This document shows, piece by piece, positions 27,498-35,227 of a stretch of DNA of 64,000 nucleotides (within the stretch, counting starts at the first letter, position 1; the number at the start of each line of letters is the position of its first letter). This stretch comes from Mycobacterium sp. 852013-50091_SCH5140682 (GTDB lineage Bacteria > Actinomycetota > Actinomycetes > Mycobacteriales > Mycobacteriaceae). The notes under the pieces were generated by a model that did no database searches, was not told where the DNA came from, and was given only the letters and a program-made list of their open reading frames with translations. The stretch is from the NCBI RefSeq assembly GCF_001665685.1, contig NZ_LZTB01000006.1:1-64000 (forward strand), given 5' to 3'. The position numbers and the translations under genes are program-made.

Positions 27498-27800
27498 ATG
27501 ACCATCGACGGAGACTGGGACATGACGATCAAGACGCCGATCGGCTCATTGTCGGTCGCCTACACGTTCACAACCGGGCCGGACGGGCTTGCCGGATGCG
27601 CCACACTGAAGGGCGAAACAGTTGAGCTGCAGCAGATTTCACTCGATGGCGACCGAGTTACCTGGCGGCAGTCGATCACCAGGCCCATTCGGTTGAACCT
27701 CGATTTCGACGTCGTGGTGACCGGCGACGAGTTGACCGGCTACTCCCGCGCCGGCAGGTTGCCCCGCTCGACCGTCACGGGCATCCGACGTCGCCGGTGA
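27498..27800 (+). CDS. Small beta-rich conserved protein
   Basis: The product is 100 residues, nearly all predicted beta strand. The pattern is GDWDMTIKTPIGSLSV, then GETVELQQISLDGDRVTW, then LNLDFDVVVTGDELTGYSRAG. It resembles the stand-alone or C-terminal beta-barrel domain that follows various hydrolases and oxidoreductases in actinobacteria and often ends in a TGTR-like motif; here the end is TGIRRRR. The function is unknown. It starts one base after the DJ-1 gene and is probably co-translated with it. It ends directly against the next, convergent gene. Confidence 0.75.
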   Translation: MTIDGDWDMTIKTPIGSLSVAYTFTTGPDGLAGCATLKGETVELQQISLDGDRVTWRQSITRPIRLNLDFDVVVTGDELTGYSRAGRLPRSTVTGIRRRR

Positions 27801-28193
27801 TCACTGAGCAGGCCACGCATCGGTGCTTCCGGGCTGCAGAACCTCCAGTGCCGCAGCGATGTTCGGCACAATGTTCTCGCCGTACCCGCCGACCAGCTGC
27901 CCCAGCGCACGGGCGATGTGCGGCCCGACCGCCGCCGCTGCCAGTGCTTCCTCGGCGATGACGATGCCGTTGACGACGTGGGCGGTGTGCAGCCGCCCGT
28001 CGCGTCCGAGTTCGTAACGCCAGTCGGCGATCTGGATGCGCTCAGGGGCCGACCGGAACATGCCCCGCTGCGCCGGCGTGTGAACCACGCCGGGCACCCC
28101 GGCGAACACGGCGACGACGAGCCCGACCCCGCCCGGCCCATCGAGCGCGGCGGCGACCGTCCGGCTGACCCGCTCGGGATCGAACGCGCTCAC
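27801..28193 (-). CDS. Conserved hypothetical protein
   Basis: This 130-residue protein was not recognised. It begins with a GTG that overlaps the stop codon of the upstream YbjQ-like gene (TAGTG), so the two are translationally coupled. The sequence has a glycine-rich GPGGVGLVVAVFAGVPGVVHT segment and a helical C-terminal half. No metal or catalytic motif is evident, and it lacks a signal peptide. Coding status is supported by the stop-start overlap and the exact abutment to the convergent gene. Confidence 0.72.
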   Translation of the reverse strand: MSAFDPERVSRTVAAALDGPGGVGLVVAVFAGVPGVVHTPAQRGMFRSAPERIQIADWRYELGRDGRLHTAHVVNGIVIAEEALAAAAVGPHIARALGQLVGGYGENIVPNIAAALEVLQPGSTDAWPAQ

Positions 28194-28981
28194 TACCCGC
28201 TCATCGGCAGGACGAACGACGGCTCGATGGCTTCGCCGGATCCGGTCTGGCGCACTGCGGTGCCTGCGGCATAGAACTCGAGCGTGTGATAGCCCCAGCA
28301 GTAGTTGTCCACCGCGGTGTACACACCGACCACCCCTTTCGCACCGTCGCGTTCAGCCTCGGCCTGCATGCGCGACATCGCCAGTTCCCTGGCCTGATAG
28401 TTGCCGTGAGTCCACTGCGGCATCTCCACGTTCTGCCCGATCTGGCGCATGGTCTGCAGAAAGCCCTGGGCCGCTACGTGGAAGACACAGTTGCCCATGA
28501 CGAACGCGACCGGCGCCCACCCGGCCCGCAGCAGCGTGATCAGGTCCTGGCCCGAGAGATGACTGCTGAAGGCCTGGCCGTTGGGACGGCGGTACGCGCC
28601 CGGCTGCGCGGCGTAGCGCACGGCGGTCCCGACGGCGATGAACTCGAGGTGCTCCCCCGATTCACCGTGTGCGCGCCAGTACAGTTCGACGCCGACCACC
28701 CCGTCGGCGCCGACATTGTCGGCCTCAGCTTGCATGCGCGCCATGGCATTCCAGCGGGCCCGGTAGGTCGCCTCGGTGAGCACGGTCAGCTCCATCTGCT
28801 GGCGCAGCCCGCTGAACTGGAAGCCCACGTGATAGACCGACACACCCATCACGAGGTCGATGGGTTCGAATCCGGCCCCGTGCAGCAGGACGAATTCGTT
28901 GACCGTCAGATCAGAGGTGAAGATGCGGTCGGCGTGCGACAGCCGCTCACCGGCGACGGGGTCGAGAGGGTTGGGTTGCAT
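28193..28981 (-). CDS. Protein with two tandem YbjQ (DUF74)-like domains
   Basis: The product is 262 residues with an internal duplication. Each half carries the heavy-metal-binding-like YbjQ pattern: helix ARMQAEADNVGADGVVGVEL with LEFIAVGTAVR in the first, and SRMQAEAERDGAKGVVGVYT with LEFYAAGTAVR in the second. YbjQ proteins form oligomeric rings of unknown function, and a tandem form would build the ring with half the subunits. No cysteine pair suited to a metal site is obvious. The downstream 130-residue protein is translationally coupled and may be a partner. Confidence 0.82.
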   Translation of the reverse strand: MQPNPLDPVAGERLSHADRIFTSDLTVNEFVLLHGAGFEPIDLVMGVSVYHVGFQFSGLRQQMELTVLTEATYRARWNAMARMQAEADNVGADGVVGVELYWRAHGESGEHLEFIAVGTAVRYAAQPGAYRRPNGQAFSSHLSGQDLITLLRAGWAPVAFVMGNCVFHVAAQGFLQTMRQIGQNVEMPQWTHGNYQARELAMSRMQAEAERDGAKGVVGVYTAVDNYCWGYHTLEFYAAGTAVRQTGSGEAIEPSFVLPMSG

Positions 28982-29064
28982 GCCCCAATCGTCGTGCGCC
29001 TCCGCGTCGCGCGCACGCGGATTGCCCCAGCCGGAACCGACGTACAGCTAACTCACAGAAGAGG

Positions 29065-29910
29065 TCAGCGGAAGACGACGGTGCTGTGTCCGTTGAGCAG
29101 GACGCGGCTTTGGCAGTGCCAGCGCACAGCCCGGGCCAGCGCGAGCGCCTCGGCGTCGCGTCCCACGGTGGCCAGGGCGCGCTCGTCGTAGGTGTGATCG
29201 ATGCGGATCACTTCCTGCTCGATGATCGGCCCTTCGTCGAGTTCGGGCGTCACGTAATGCGCGGTGGCGCCCACCAGCTTGACGCCGCGCTGGAACGCCT
29301 GCTGGTAGGGGCGGGCACCCTTGAAGCCCGGCAGGAACGAATGGTGGATGTTGATGGCGCGCCCGTAGAGCGCGGTGCACGCCTCATCGGAGAGCACCTG
29401 CATATAGCGGGCCAGCACCACCAGGTCGATGTCCAGATCGTCGACGAGCTTGAGCATTTGGGCCTCGGCCTGCGGCTTGTTCTCCGCGGTGACGGGGATG
29501 CGGTAGAACGGCAGCCCCGCCGCCTCGGCCATGGACCGCAAGTCGTCGTGGTTGGACACTACGGCCGCCAGCTCACCGTCGAGTGTGCCTGAGCGCCAAC
29601 GGAACACCAGGTCGTTGAGACAGTGCCCCTGCTTGGACACCATGACCAGCACTCGGGGCACCCGGTCACCGCGGATCGTGAATGACATGCCGAATTCGTC
29701 TGCAGTGGCGGCGAACTCGTCTATCAGCTGGTCCTCGGTGCACTCGCCGTCGACCTGAAAGGCCGTCCGCAGGTAGAGCTGACCGCGCCCGGCGTCGTCG
29801 AATTGCTGATGCTCGACGATGTCGCCCTTGTGCTGGAACAGGAATCGGGTGATGGCGTGGACGATGCCGGGCCGCTGCGGGCAGGTCAGGGTCAGGGTGA
29901 AGGTGTTCAC
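29065..29910 (-). CDS. purU: Formyltetrahydrofolate deformylase
   Basis: PurU, about 281 residues, hydrolyses 10-formyl-THF to formate and THF. The N-terminal ACT domain (about 1-75, TLTCPQRPGIVHAITRFL) binds a regulator such as glycine or methionine. The formyltransferase domain has the catalytic NIHHSFLPGFKG segment and ATAHYVTPELDEGPIIEQ. The GTG at 29910 gives the correct start (NTFTLTLTCP). It follows sdaA by ten bases and recycles one-carbon units made by the divergent sarcosine operon. Confidence 0.94.
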   Translation of the reverse strand: MNTFTLTLTCPQRPGIVHAITRFLFQHKGDIVEHQQFDDAGRGQLYLRTAFQVDGECTEDQLIDEFAATADEFGMSFTIRGDRVPRVLVMVSKQGHCLNDLVFRWRSGTLDGELAAVVSNHDDLRSMAEAAGLPFYRIPVTAENKPQAEAQMLKLVDDLDIDLVVLARYMQVLSDEACTALYGRAINIHHSFLPGFKGARPYQQAFQRGVKLVGATAHYVTPELDEGPIIEQEVIRIDHTYDERALATVGRDAEALALARAVRWHCQSRVLLNGHSTVVFR

Positions 29911-29920
29911 TGCTTGCCTC

Positions 29921-31315
29921 TCAGCACTCGACCACGTTGAGCGGCAACTCGACGACGTTGAGCGCCAAGCCGCCACGGGCGGTCTCCTTGTACTTGACGC
30001 TCATGTCGGCGCCGGTTTCACGCATGGTCTTGATCGCCTTGTCCAACGACACGTGATGCGTGCCGTCGCCGTGCAGGGCCATGCGGGCGGCGCTGATCGC
30101 CTTGATCGAGCCAACGGCGTTGCGCTCGATGCACGGGATCTGCACCAAGCCGCCGACCGGGTCGCAGGTGAGGCCGAGGTTGTGTTCGATGCCGATCTCG
30201 GCGGCGTTCTCCACTTGGGCCGGCGTGGCGCCCAGCACCTCGGCGAGCCCTGCGGCCGCCATCGAGCACGCAGAGCCCACCTCACCCTGGCAGCCCACCT
30301 CGGCGCCGGATATCGAGGCATTCTCCTTGAACAGCAACCCGATTGCGCCTGCGGTCAGCAGGAACCGCACCACGCCGTCCTCGCTGAAGCTGTCGATGAA
30401 CTGGCGGTAGTAGTGCAGGACGGCGGGAATGATGCCTGCCGCGCCGTTGGTCGGTGCGGTGACGACGCGACCACCGGCGGCGTTCTCCTCGTTGACCGCC
30501 AGCGCGTACATCGTCACCCATTCCATCGCCCGCAGCGCGTCGTGCTCGTCGCCGCCGTTCTCCAGCCGCTCGCGCAGTTCGGCGGCGCGGCGGCGGACTT
30601 TGAGGCCGCCGGGCAGCACGCCGGTCACGTGGGTTCCGCGGTCGACGCATTGCTGCATGACGTCCCAGATGTGCAGCAGACCCGCCCTGATCTCGGCTTC
30701 GCTGCGCCACACCTTCTCGTTGGCCATCATCAGATCGCTGATGCTCATGCCGGTTTCGGCGGTGAGCCGCAGCATCTCGGCTCCGCTACTGAACGGGTAC
30801 GGCACCGGGGTGGGGTCGACCACGAGGATCCGGGTGCCGGTTTCATCCTCGTCGAGAACGAAACCGCCACCGACGGAGTAGTACTCGCGACGTTCCAGCT
30901 GATTGCCCGCCACGTCGAACGCGTGGAACACCATGCCGTTGCTGTGGAAGTCGAGGCGTTGCCGGCGGTGCAACACGATGTCCTGGTCGACGTCGAACCG
31001 GATCGGGCGGGTGCCCGCGAGCCTCAGCTGGCCTTCGGAGCGGATGGCGTCGACACGCGGGTCGGCCGCGACCGGGTCGACCAGTTGCGGCTGTTCGCCC
31101 TCCAGGCCCAGGACAACGGCCTTGACGCTGCCGTGGCCGTGGCCGGTGGCGCCGAGCGATCCGTAGAGGTCGCAGCGCACCGCGGCGGTGTCGTCGATGA
31201 GGCCCTCGGCCGCGAGCCGCGACACGAACAGATACGCAGCCTTCATGGGCCCGACCGTGTGAGAGCTGGACGGGCCGATACCCACCTTGAACAGCTCGAA
31301 AACGCTGACAGTCAC
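29921..31315 (-). CDS. sdaA: L-serine dehydratase (iron-sulfur, single chain)
   Basis: This 464-residue enzyme deaminates serine to pyruvate and ammonia with a [4Fe-4S] cluster. The N-terminal domain shows [20 protein letters not shown]. The catalytic domain has [18 protein letters not shown], and cysteines for the cluster lie in [14 protein letters not shown] and GLTCDPVGG. The GTG at 31315 matches the family start and has AAAGG upstream. It probably consumes serine made by glyA from sarcosine-derived glycine. A likely repressor site sits 67 bases upstream. Confidence 0.95.
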   Translation of the reverse strand: MTVSVFELFKVGIGPSSSHTVGPMKAAYLFVSRLAAEGLIDDTAAVRCDLYGSLGATGHGHGSVKAVVLGLEGEQPQLVDPVAADPRVDAIRSEGQLRLAGTRPIRFDVDQDIVLHRRQRLDFHSNGMVFHAFDVAGNQLERREYYSVGGGFVLDEDETGTRILVVDPTPVPYPFSSGAEMLRLTAETGMSISDLMMANEKVWRSEAEIRAGLLHIWDVMQQCVDRGTHVTGVLPGGLKVRRRAAELRERLENGGDEHDALRAMEWVTMYALAVNEENAAGGRVVTAPTNGAAGIIPAVLHYYRQFIDSFSEDGVVRFLLTAGAIGLLFKENASISGAEVGCQGEVGSACSMAAAGLAEVLGATPAQVENAAEIGIEHNLGLTCDPVGGLVQIPCIERNAVGSIKAISAARMALHGDGTHHVSLDKAIKTMRETGADMSVKYKETARGGLALNVVELPLNVVEC

Positions 31316-31382
31316 GCCGTTGACCTTTGTGTTAGGTGACGACCCCTGGAAGCTCACACGCCACTCGCGGTTAGATACTCGA

Positions 31383-31394
31383 TTAATATATCAA
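31383..31394. promoter_or_regulatory. GntR-FCD operator, sdaA-purU side
   Basis: TTAATATATCAA is an imperfect copy of the palindrome TTGATATATCAA found twice more in this window. On the leftward strand a -35 TTGCGT (31430-31425), 17-base spacer and -10-like GATTAA (31407-31402) end seven bases before it, so a bound repressor would cover the start of sdaA transcription. It also lies upstream of the divergent regulator gene. Confidence 0.68.
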
Positions 31395-31462
31395 CTGCGT
31401 TTTAATCTGCATAGGTGCGTTCGCACGCAATAACTGTTGGATATCACTGCTAAGATCGGGCC

Positions 31463-32128
31463 GTGGCGATCATCCCCATCGGCTCAGAATCCGCACCGGC
31501 CTCGTTGGCCGACCGTGCGTATCTAGCCCTGCGGGACCAGCTGACGACGCTGCAGATCCGGCCGGGCGAGCCCATCGACGACATTCGGGTGGCCAGCGAA
31601 CTCGATGTCGGTCGCACGCCGGTCCGCGAGGCTCTCAAGCGCCTCGAAGACGATCGCCTCGTCATCTCCTACCCCCGCCGCGGGACGTTCGCCACGGGCG
31701 TGGAGATCACCGATCTGGCCTATATCAACGAGATTCGCCTGCAGCTCGAACCCCTGGCCGCCCGGCGCGCGGCCGAGCGTGCCAGCGCCGCGCAGCGTGA
31801 CGAGTTGCAGCAATTGCTGGACGCGTACAAGACCATCGACGATCTGCCCACCGATCCCACCGAATTGATGCGGCTGGACATCACCATCCACCGCAGCATC
31901 TACCGTGCCGCGGGCAACCCGCATCTGGAAGACGTGCTGGTCCGCTACCACAATCTGGTGACCCGCATCTTCTGCCTGTTCCTCGAGCGGCTCACCGACG
32001 TCGCCGAGCACATCAACGAGCACTCGGCCATCCTGACGGCCATCATCAGCGGCGACGCTGACGCGGCAGCCGAACTCACGCTGCAGCACGTCACGGGCTT
32101 CGAGGTCGGAGTGCGCGCCGTCATCTGA
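31463..32128 (+). CDS. GntR family (FadR/FCD) transcriptional regulator
   Basis: This 221-residue regulator has an N-terminal winged helix (ALRDQLTTLQIRPGEPIDDI and DVGRTPVREALKRLEDDRLV) and an all-helical FCD ligand domain. The latter's metal site residues appear in MRLDITIHRSIYRAAGNPHL (Asp, His) and EHINEHSAIL. It sits between the sdaA-purU and glyA-sox units and is their probable repressor; the ligand might be glycine, serine or sarcosine. A -10 TAAGAT six bases before the GTG start points to a leaderless message. Confidence 0.93.
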   Translation: MAIIPIGSESAPASLADRAYLALRDQLTTLQIRPGEPIDDIRVASELDVGRTPVREALKRLEDDRLVISYPRRGTFATGVEITDLAYINEIRLQLEPLAARRAAERASAAQRDELQQLLDAYKTIDDLPTDPTELMRLDITIHRSIYRAAGNPHLEDVLVRYHNLVTRIFCLFLERLTDVAEHINEHSAILTAIISGDADAAAELTLQHVTGFEVGVRAVI

Positions 32129-32310
32129 CGCGTCGCCATCGCAAAACCATCGCGAGTTCGTCTGTTCCGGCGACTCCGCACCCGCCTTCGACGCCCTGCG
32201 CCCAGGCGTCGAGTGCTGCGATGACCGGCCGCAGCAAGCCGTTCTCCTGCCGCAGCGGCTGGTGCGCCGCGCTATCGGCAAACCCGTGTCGACCAAACCC
32301 AACAGACCCC

Positions 32311-32361
32311 TTGACCTGGCTCGAACCCGGCCGCTAAGGTGATCGCCAACTGATATATCAA
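32311..32361 (+). promoter_or_regulatory. Promoter and GntR-FCD operator of glyA-soxBDAG
   Basis: TTGACC (32311-32316), an 18-base spacer and TAAGGT (32335-32340) form a sigma-A type promoter. Nine bases downstream lies CTGATATATCAA (32350-32361), a near-perfect copy of the regulon palindrome, placed to block initiation. The rest of the gap from 32129 shows no gene. Confidence 0.72.
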
Positions 32362-32384
32362 TCGTCTGGATCAGAGGAGTCAGT

Positions 32385-33698
32385 ATGGGTGTTCAAACAG
32401 AGGCCGCGCACGGCACCGTCTTGGGCCAGTCCCTCGCCGATGCCGACCCGGAGATCTACGCCGCCGTCACCGACGAGCAGCGCCGCCAGGAAAGCACCCT
32501 GGAGATGATCGCCAGCGAGAACTTCGCACCGCTGTCGGTGATGGAAGCGCAGGGCAGTGTGCTGACCAACAAGTACGCCGAGGGCTACCCCGGCCGGCGC
32601 TACTACGGCGGTTGCGAGCACGTCGACGTCGTCGAGCAGTTGGCGATCGACCGGATCAAGGCCCTGTTCGGCGCCGAGTACGCCAATGTCCAGCCCCACT
32701 CGGGCGCGCAGGCCAACGCGGCCGCCATGGCCGCCCTGCTGCAGCCCGGCGACACGATCCTCGGCTTGGCGCTGGCCCACGGTGGTCACCTGACCCACGG
32801 CATGCACCTGAACTTCTCCGGCAAGCTGTACAACGTCGCCGCCTACCACGTGCGAGAAGACGACCACCGCGTCGACATGGCCCAGGTGGCAGAGCTGGCC
32901 CGCGAGCACCGCCCGAAGGTGATCATCGCCGGATGGTCGGCCTACCCACGGCAGCTGGACTTCGCCGAGTTCCGCCGGATCGCCGACGAGGTGGGCGCCT
33001 ACCTCATGGTCGACATGGCGCACTTCGCCGGTCTGGTCGCCGCAGGGCTTCACCCGTCGCCCGTGCCACATGCACACGTCGTCACCTCGACGACCCACAA
33101 GACTCTCGGCGGCCCGCGCGGCGGCATCATCCTGACCAACGATGCCGCGCTGGCCAAGAAGTTCAACTCCTCGGTGTTCCCCGGCCAGCAGGGCGGCCCG
33201 CTGGAGCACGTCATCGCCGCCAAGGCCGTGTCGTTCAAGCTGGCAGGCGAGCCCGCGTTCCGTGAGCGCCAGCAGCGCACCCTCGAAGGCGCGAAGATCC
33301 TGGCCGACCGTCTGCTGCAAGAGGATTCACGCAAGGCGGGCATCAACGTGGTGTCCGGCGGCACCGACGTGCACCTGGTTCTGGTGGATCTGCGGGAATC
33401 CGAACTCGACGGCAAGCAGGCCGAGGACCGGCTGCACCGCGTCGGAATCACCGTGAACCGCAACGCCGTTCCGTTCGACCCCCGCCCCCCGATGGTCAGC
33501 TCGGGCGTCCGGATCGGCACCCCCGCACTGGCTACGCGCGGATTCGACCTCGACGCGTTCCGTGAGGTCGCCGACATCATCAGCCTGGCCCTGCGCCCCG
33601 ACACCGACGACGCCGGCCTGGCCGCTCTGCGCGACCGCGTCGACGCTCTGGCAGCCCGTTTCCCGCTCTACCCCTCCCTGACGAAGGCCGCACAGTGA
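32385..33698 (+). CDS. glyA: Serine hydroxymethyltransferase
   Basis: This 437-residue PLP enzyme interconverts glycine plus 5,10-methylene-THF with serine plus THF. The PLP lysine is in [15 protein letters not shown], with EMIASENF and [15 protein letters not shown] near the start. Being first in the sarcosine oxidase operon, it can use both the glycine and the methylene-THF released by SoxBDAG. It is probably a dedicated catabolic copy in addition to a housekeeping glyA elsewhere. The AGAGGAG ribosome-binding site precedes the ATG. Confidence 0.97.
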   Translation: MGVQTEAAHGTVLGQSLADADPEIYAAVTDEQRRQESTLEMIASENFAPLSVMEAQGSVLTNKYAEGYPGRRYYGGCEHVDVVEQLAIDRIKALFGAEYANVQPHSGAQANAAAMAALLQPGDTILGLALAHGGHLTHGMHLNFSGKLYNVAAYHVREDDHRVDMAQVAELAREHRPKVIIAGWSAYPRQLDFAEFRRIADEVGAYLMVDMAHFAGLVAAGLHPSPVPHAHVVTSTTHKTLGGPRGGIILTNDAALAKKFNSSVFPGQQGGPLEHVIAAKAVSFKLAGEPAFRERQQRTLEGAKILADRLLQEDSRKAGINVVSGGTDVHLVLVDLRESELDGKQAEDRLHRVGITVNRNAVPFDPRPPMVSSGVRIGTPALATRGFDLDAFREVADIISLALRPDTDDAGLAALRDRVDALAARFPLYPSLTKAAQ

Positions 33699-34936
33699 CA
33701 ACAGCTTCCACGACCCCGCCCGGCGCCCACCTGCCGGAGCACCCCGATTTCCTCTGGCGCACACCCGAACCCAAGAAGTCCTACGACGTCGTGATCGTCG
33801 GCGGCGGCGGGCACGGCCTGTCCACCGCCCACTACCTGGCGAAGAATCACGGCATCACCAACGTCGCGGTGCTGGAGCGCGGCTGGCTGGCCGGCGGCAA
33901 CATGGCCCGCAACACCACGCTCATCCGGTCGAACTACCTGTGGGACGAGAGCGCCCGCATCTACGAGCACGCCCTGAAGCTGTGGGAAGGGCTCGAGGAC
34001 GATCTCGACTACCCGATCCTGTTCAGCCAGCGCGGCGTACTCAACCTCGCGCACAGCCTGCAGGACGTCCGCGACAGCGTGCGGCGCGTTGAGGCCAACA
34101 AGCTCAACGGGATCGACGCCGAGTGGGTGGACCCCAAGCAGGTCAAAGAGCTGTGCCCGATCGTCAACATCTCCGACGACATCCGGTACCCGGTGCTCGG
34201 CGCGACGTATCAGCCGCGGGCCGGTATCGCCAAACACGATTACGTGGCATGGGGATTCGCGCGGCGGGCCGACGAGGCCGGCATCGACATCGTCCAGAAC
34301 TGCGAAGTCACCGGGTTCTCCACCGACGGCGACCGGGTCACCGGGGTGCGCACCACCCGCGGTGACATCGCCGCCGGGCAGGTCCTGTTGTGCGCGGCCG
34401 GGCACACCTCGACGCTGACCGACATGCTCGGCATCCGCACGCCGCTGCAGAGCCATCCGCTGCAGGCGCTCGTCTCCGAGCTCTTGGAGCCGGTGCATCC
34501 GACGATCGTGATGTCGAATGCCGTGCACGTCTACGTGTCTCAGGCGCACAAGGGCGAGCTGGTCATGGGCGCGGGTGTCGACTCCTACAACGGGTACGGC
34601 CAGCGCGGTGCGTTCCACATCATCGAACGCCAGATGGCCGCCGCGGTGGAGTTGTTCCCGGTCTTCGCCAGGGCGCATCTGCTGCGCACCTGGGCGGGCA
34701 TCGTCGACGTCTGCCCGGACGCGTCCCCGATCGTGGGCCGCGCAGGCTACGAGAACCTCTACATCAATGCTGGTTGGGGCACAGGAGGTTTCAAGGTGAC
34801 CCCGGGCATCGGCTGGTGCCTGGCGGACACGATCGCCAACGGCCGCGAGCACGAGTACGTCGCCCCGTTCAGCCTCGACCGATTCATCACCGGCGCGCTG
34901 GTCGATGAGCACGGCGCCGCCGGCGTCGCCCACTAG
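33695..34936 (+). CDS. soxB: Sarcosine oxidase beta subunit
   Basis: SoxB, 413 residues, oxidises sarcosine. It carries the FAD-binding [20 protein letters not shown] and the family motif [14 protein letters not shown]. His181 in [12 protein letters not shown] is at the position expected for covalent FMN attachment, by comparison with corynebacterial enzymes. The GTG start overlaps the glyA stop (GTGA). Electrons pass through FMN to oxygen, giving peroxide. Confidence 0.95.
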   Translation: MTTASTTPPGAHLPEHPDFLWRTPEPKKSYDVVIVGGGGHGLSTAHYLAKNHGITNVAVLERGWLAGGNMARNTTLIRSNYLWDESARIYEHALKLWEGLEDDLDYPILFSQRGVLNLAHSLQDVRDSVRRVEANKLNGIDAEWVDPKQVKELCPIVNISDDIRYPVLGATYQPRAGIAKHDYVAWGFARRADEAGIDIVQNCEVTGFSTDGDRVTGVRTTRGDIAAGQVLLCAAGHTSTLTDMLGIRTPLQSHPLQALVSELLEPVHPTIVMSNAVHVYVSQAHKGELVMGAGVDSYNGYGQRGAFHIIERQMAAAVELFPVFARAHLLRTWAGIVDVCPDASPIVGRAGYENLYINAGWGTGGFKVTPGIGWCLADTIANGREHEYVAPFSLDRFITGALVDEHGAAGVAH

Positions 34937-34951
34937 ATCTCAGGAGTCACC

Positions 34952-35227
34952 ATGCAACTCATCGAATGCCCGTGGTGCGGGCCGCGCGAGGAGACCGAGT
35001 TCCATTACGGCGGGCAGGCGCACGTCGCCTACCCCGAGGATCCCCAGGCTCTCACCGACGAGGAGTGGGGCCACTACGTGTTCTTCCGCAACAATCCCAA
35101 GGGATTGTTCGCCGAGCGCTGGACCCACAGCGCAGGCTGCAGGCGCTGGTTCAACGCGCTGCGCGACACCGCCACCTACCGATTCCACCGCGTGTACCGC
35201 ACCGACGAGCAGAAGCCGACAATCTGA
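34952..35227 (+). CDS. soxD: Sarcosine oxidase delta subunit
   Basis: SoxD is a 91-residue zinc-binding subunit of heterotetrameric sarcosine oxidase. The zinc ligands are seen in IECPWCGPREETEF (two Cys) with His and Cys in TEFHYGG and HSAGCRRWFN. It has a CAGGAG ribosome-binding site after soxB, and its stop overlaps the soxA start (TGATG). Confidence 0.94.
   Translation: MQLIECPWCGPREETEFHYGGQAHVAYPEDPQALTDEEWGHYVFFRNNPKGLFAERWTHSAGCRRWFNALRDTATYRFHRVYRTDEQKPTI

Noticed and set aside
32129-32310. Possible short gene between the GntR regulator and glyA promoter
   Set aside because: No open frame with a credible start and no similarity were found; it looks like plain intergenic DNA.
34966-35226. 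In-frame extension of soxA to 1047 codons
   Set aside because: This stretch encodes soxD in another frame, and soxA starts at the TGATG overlap at 35227.
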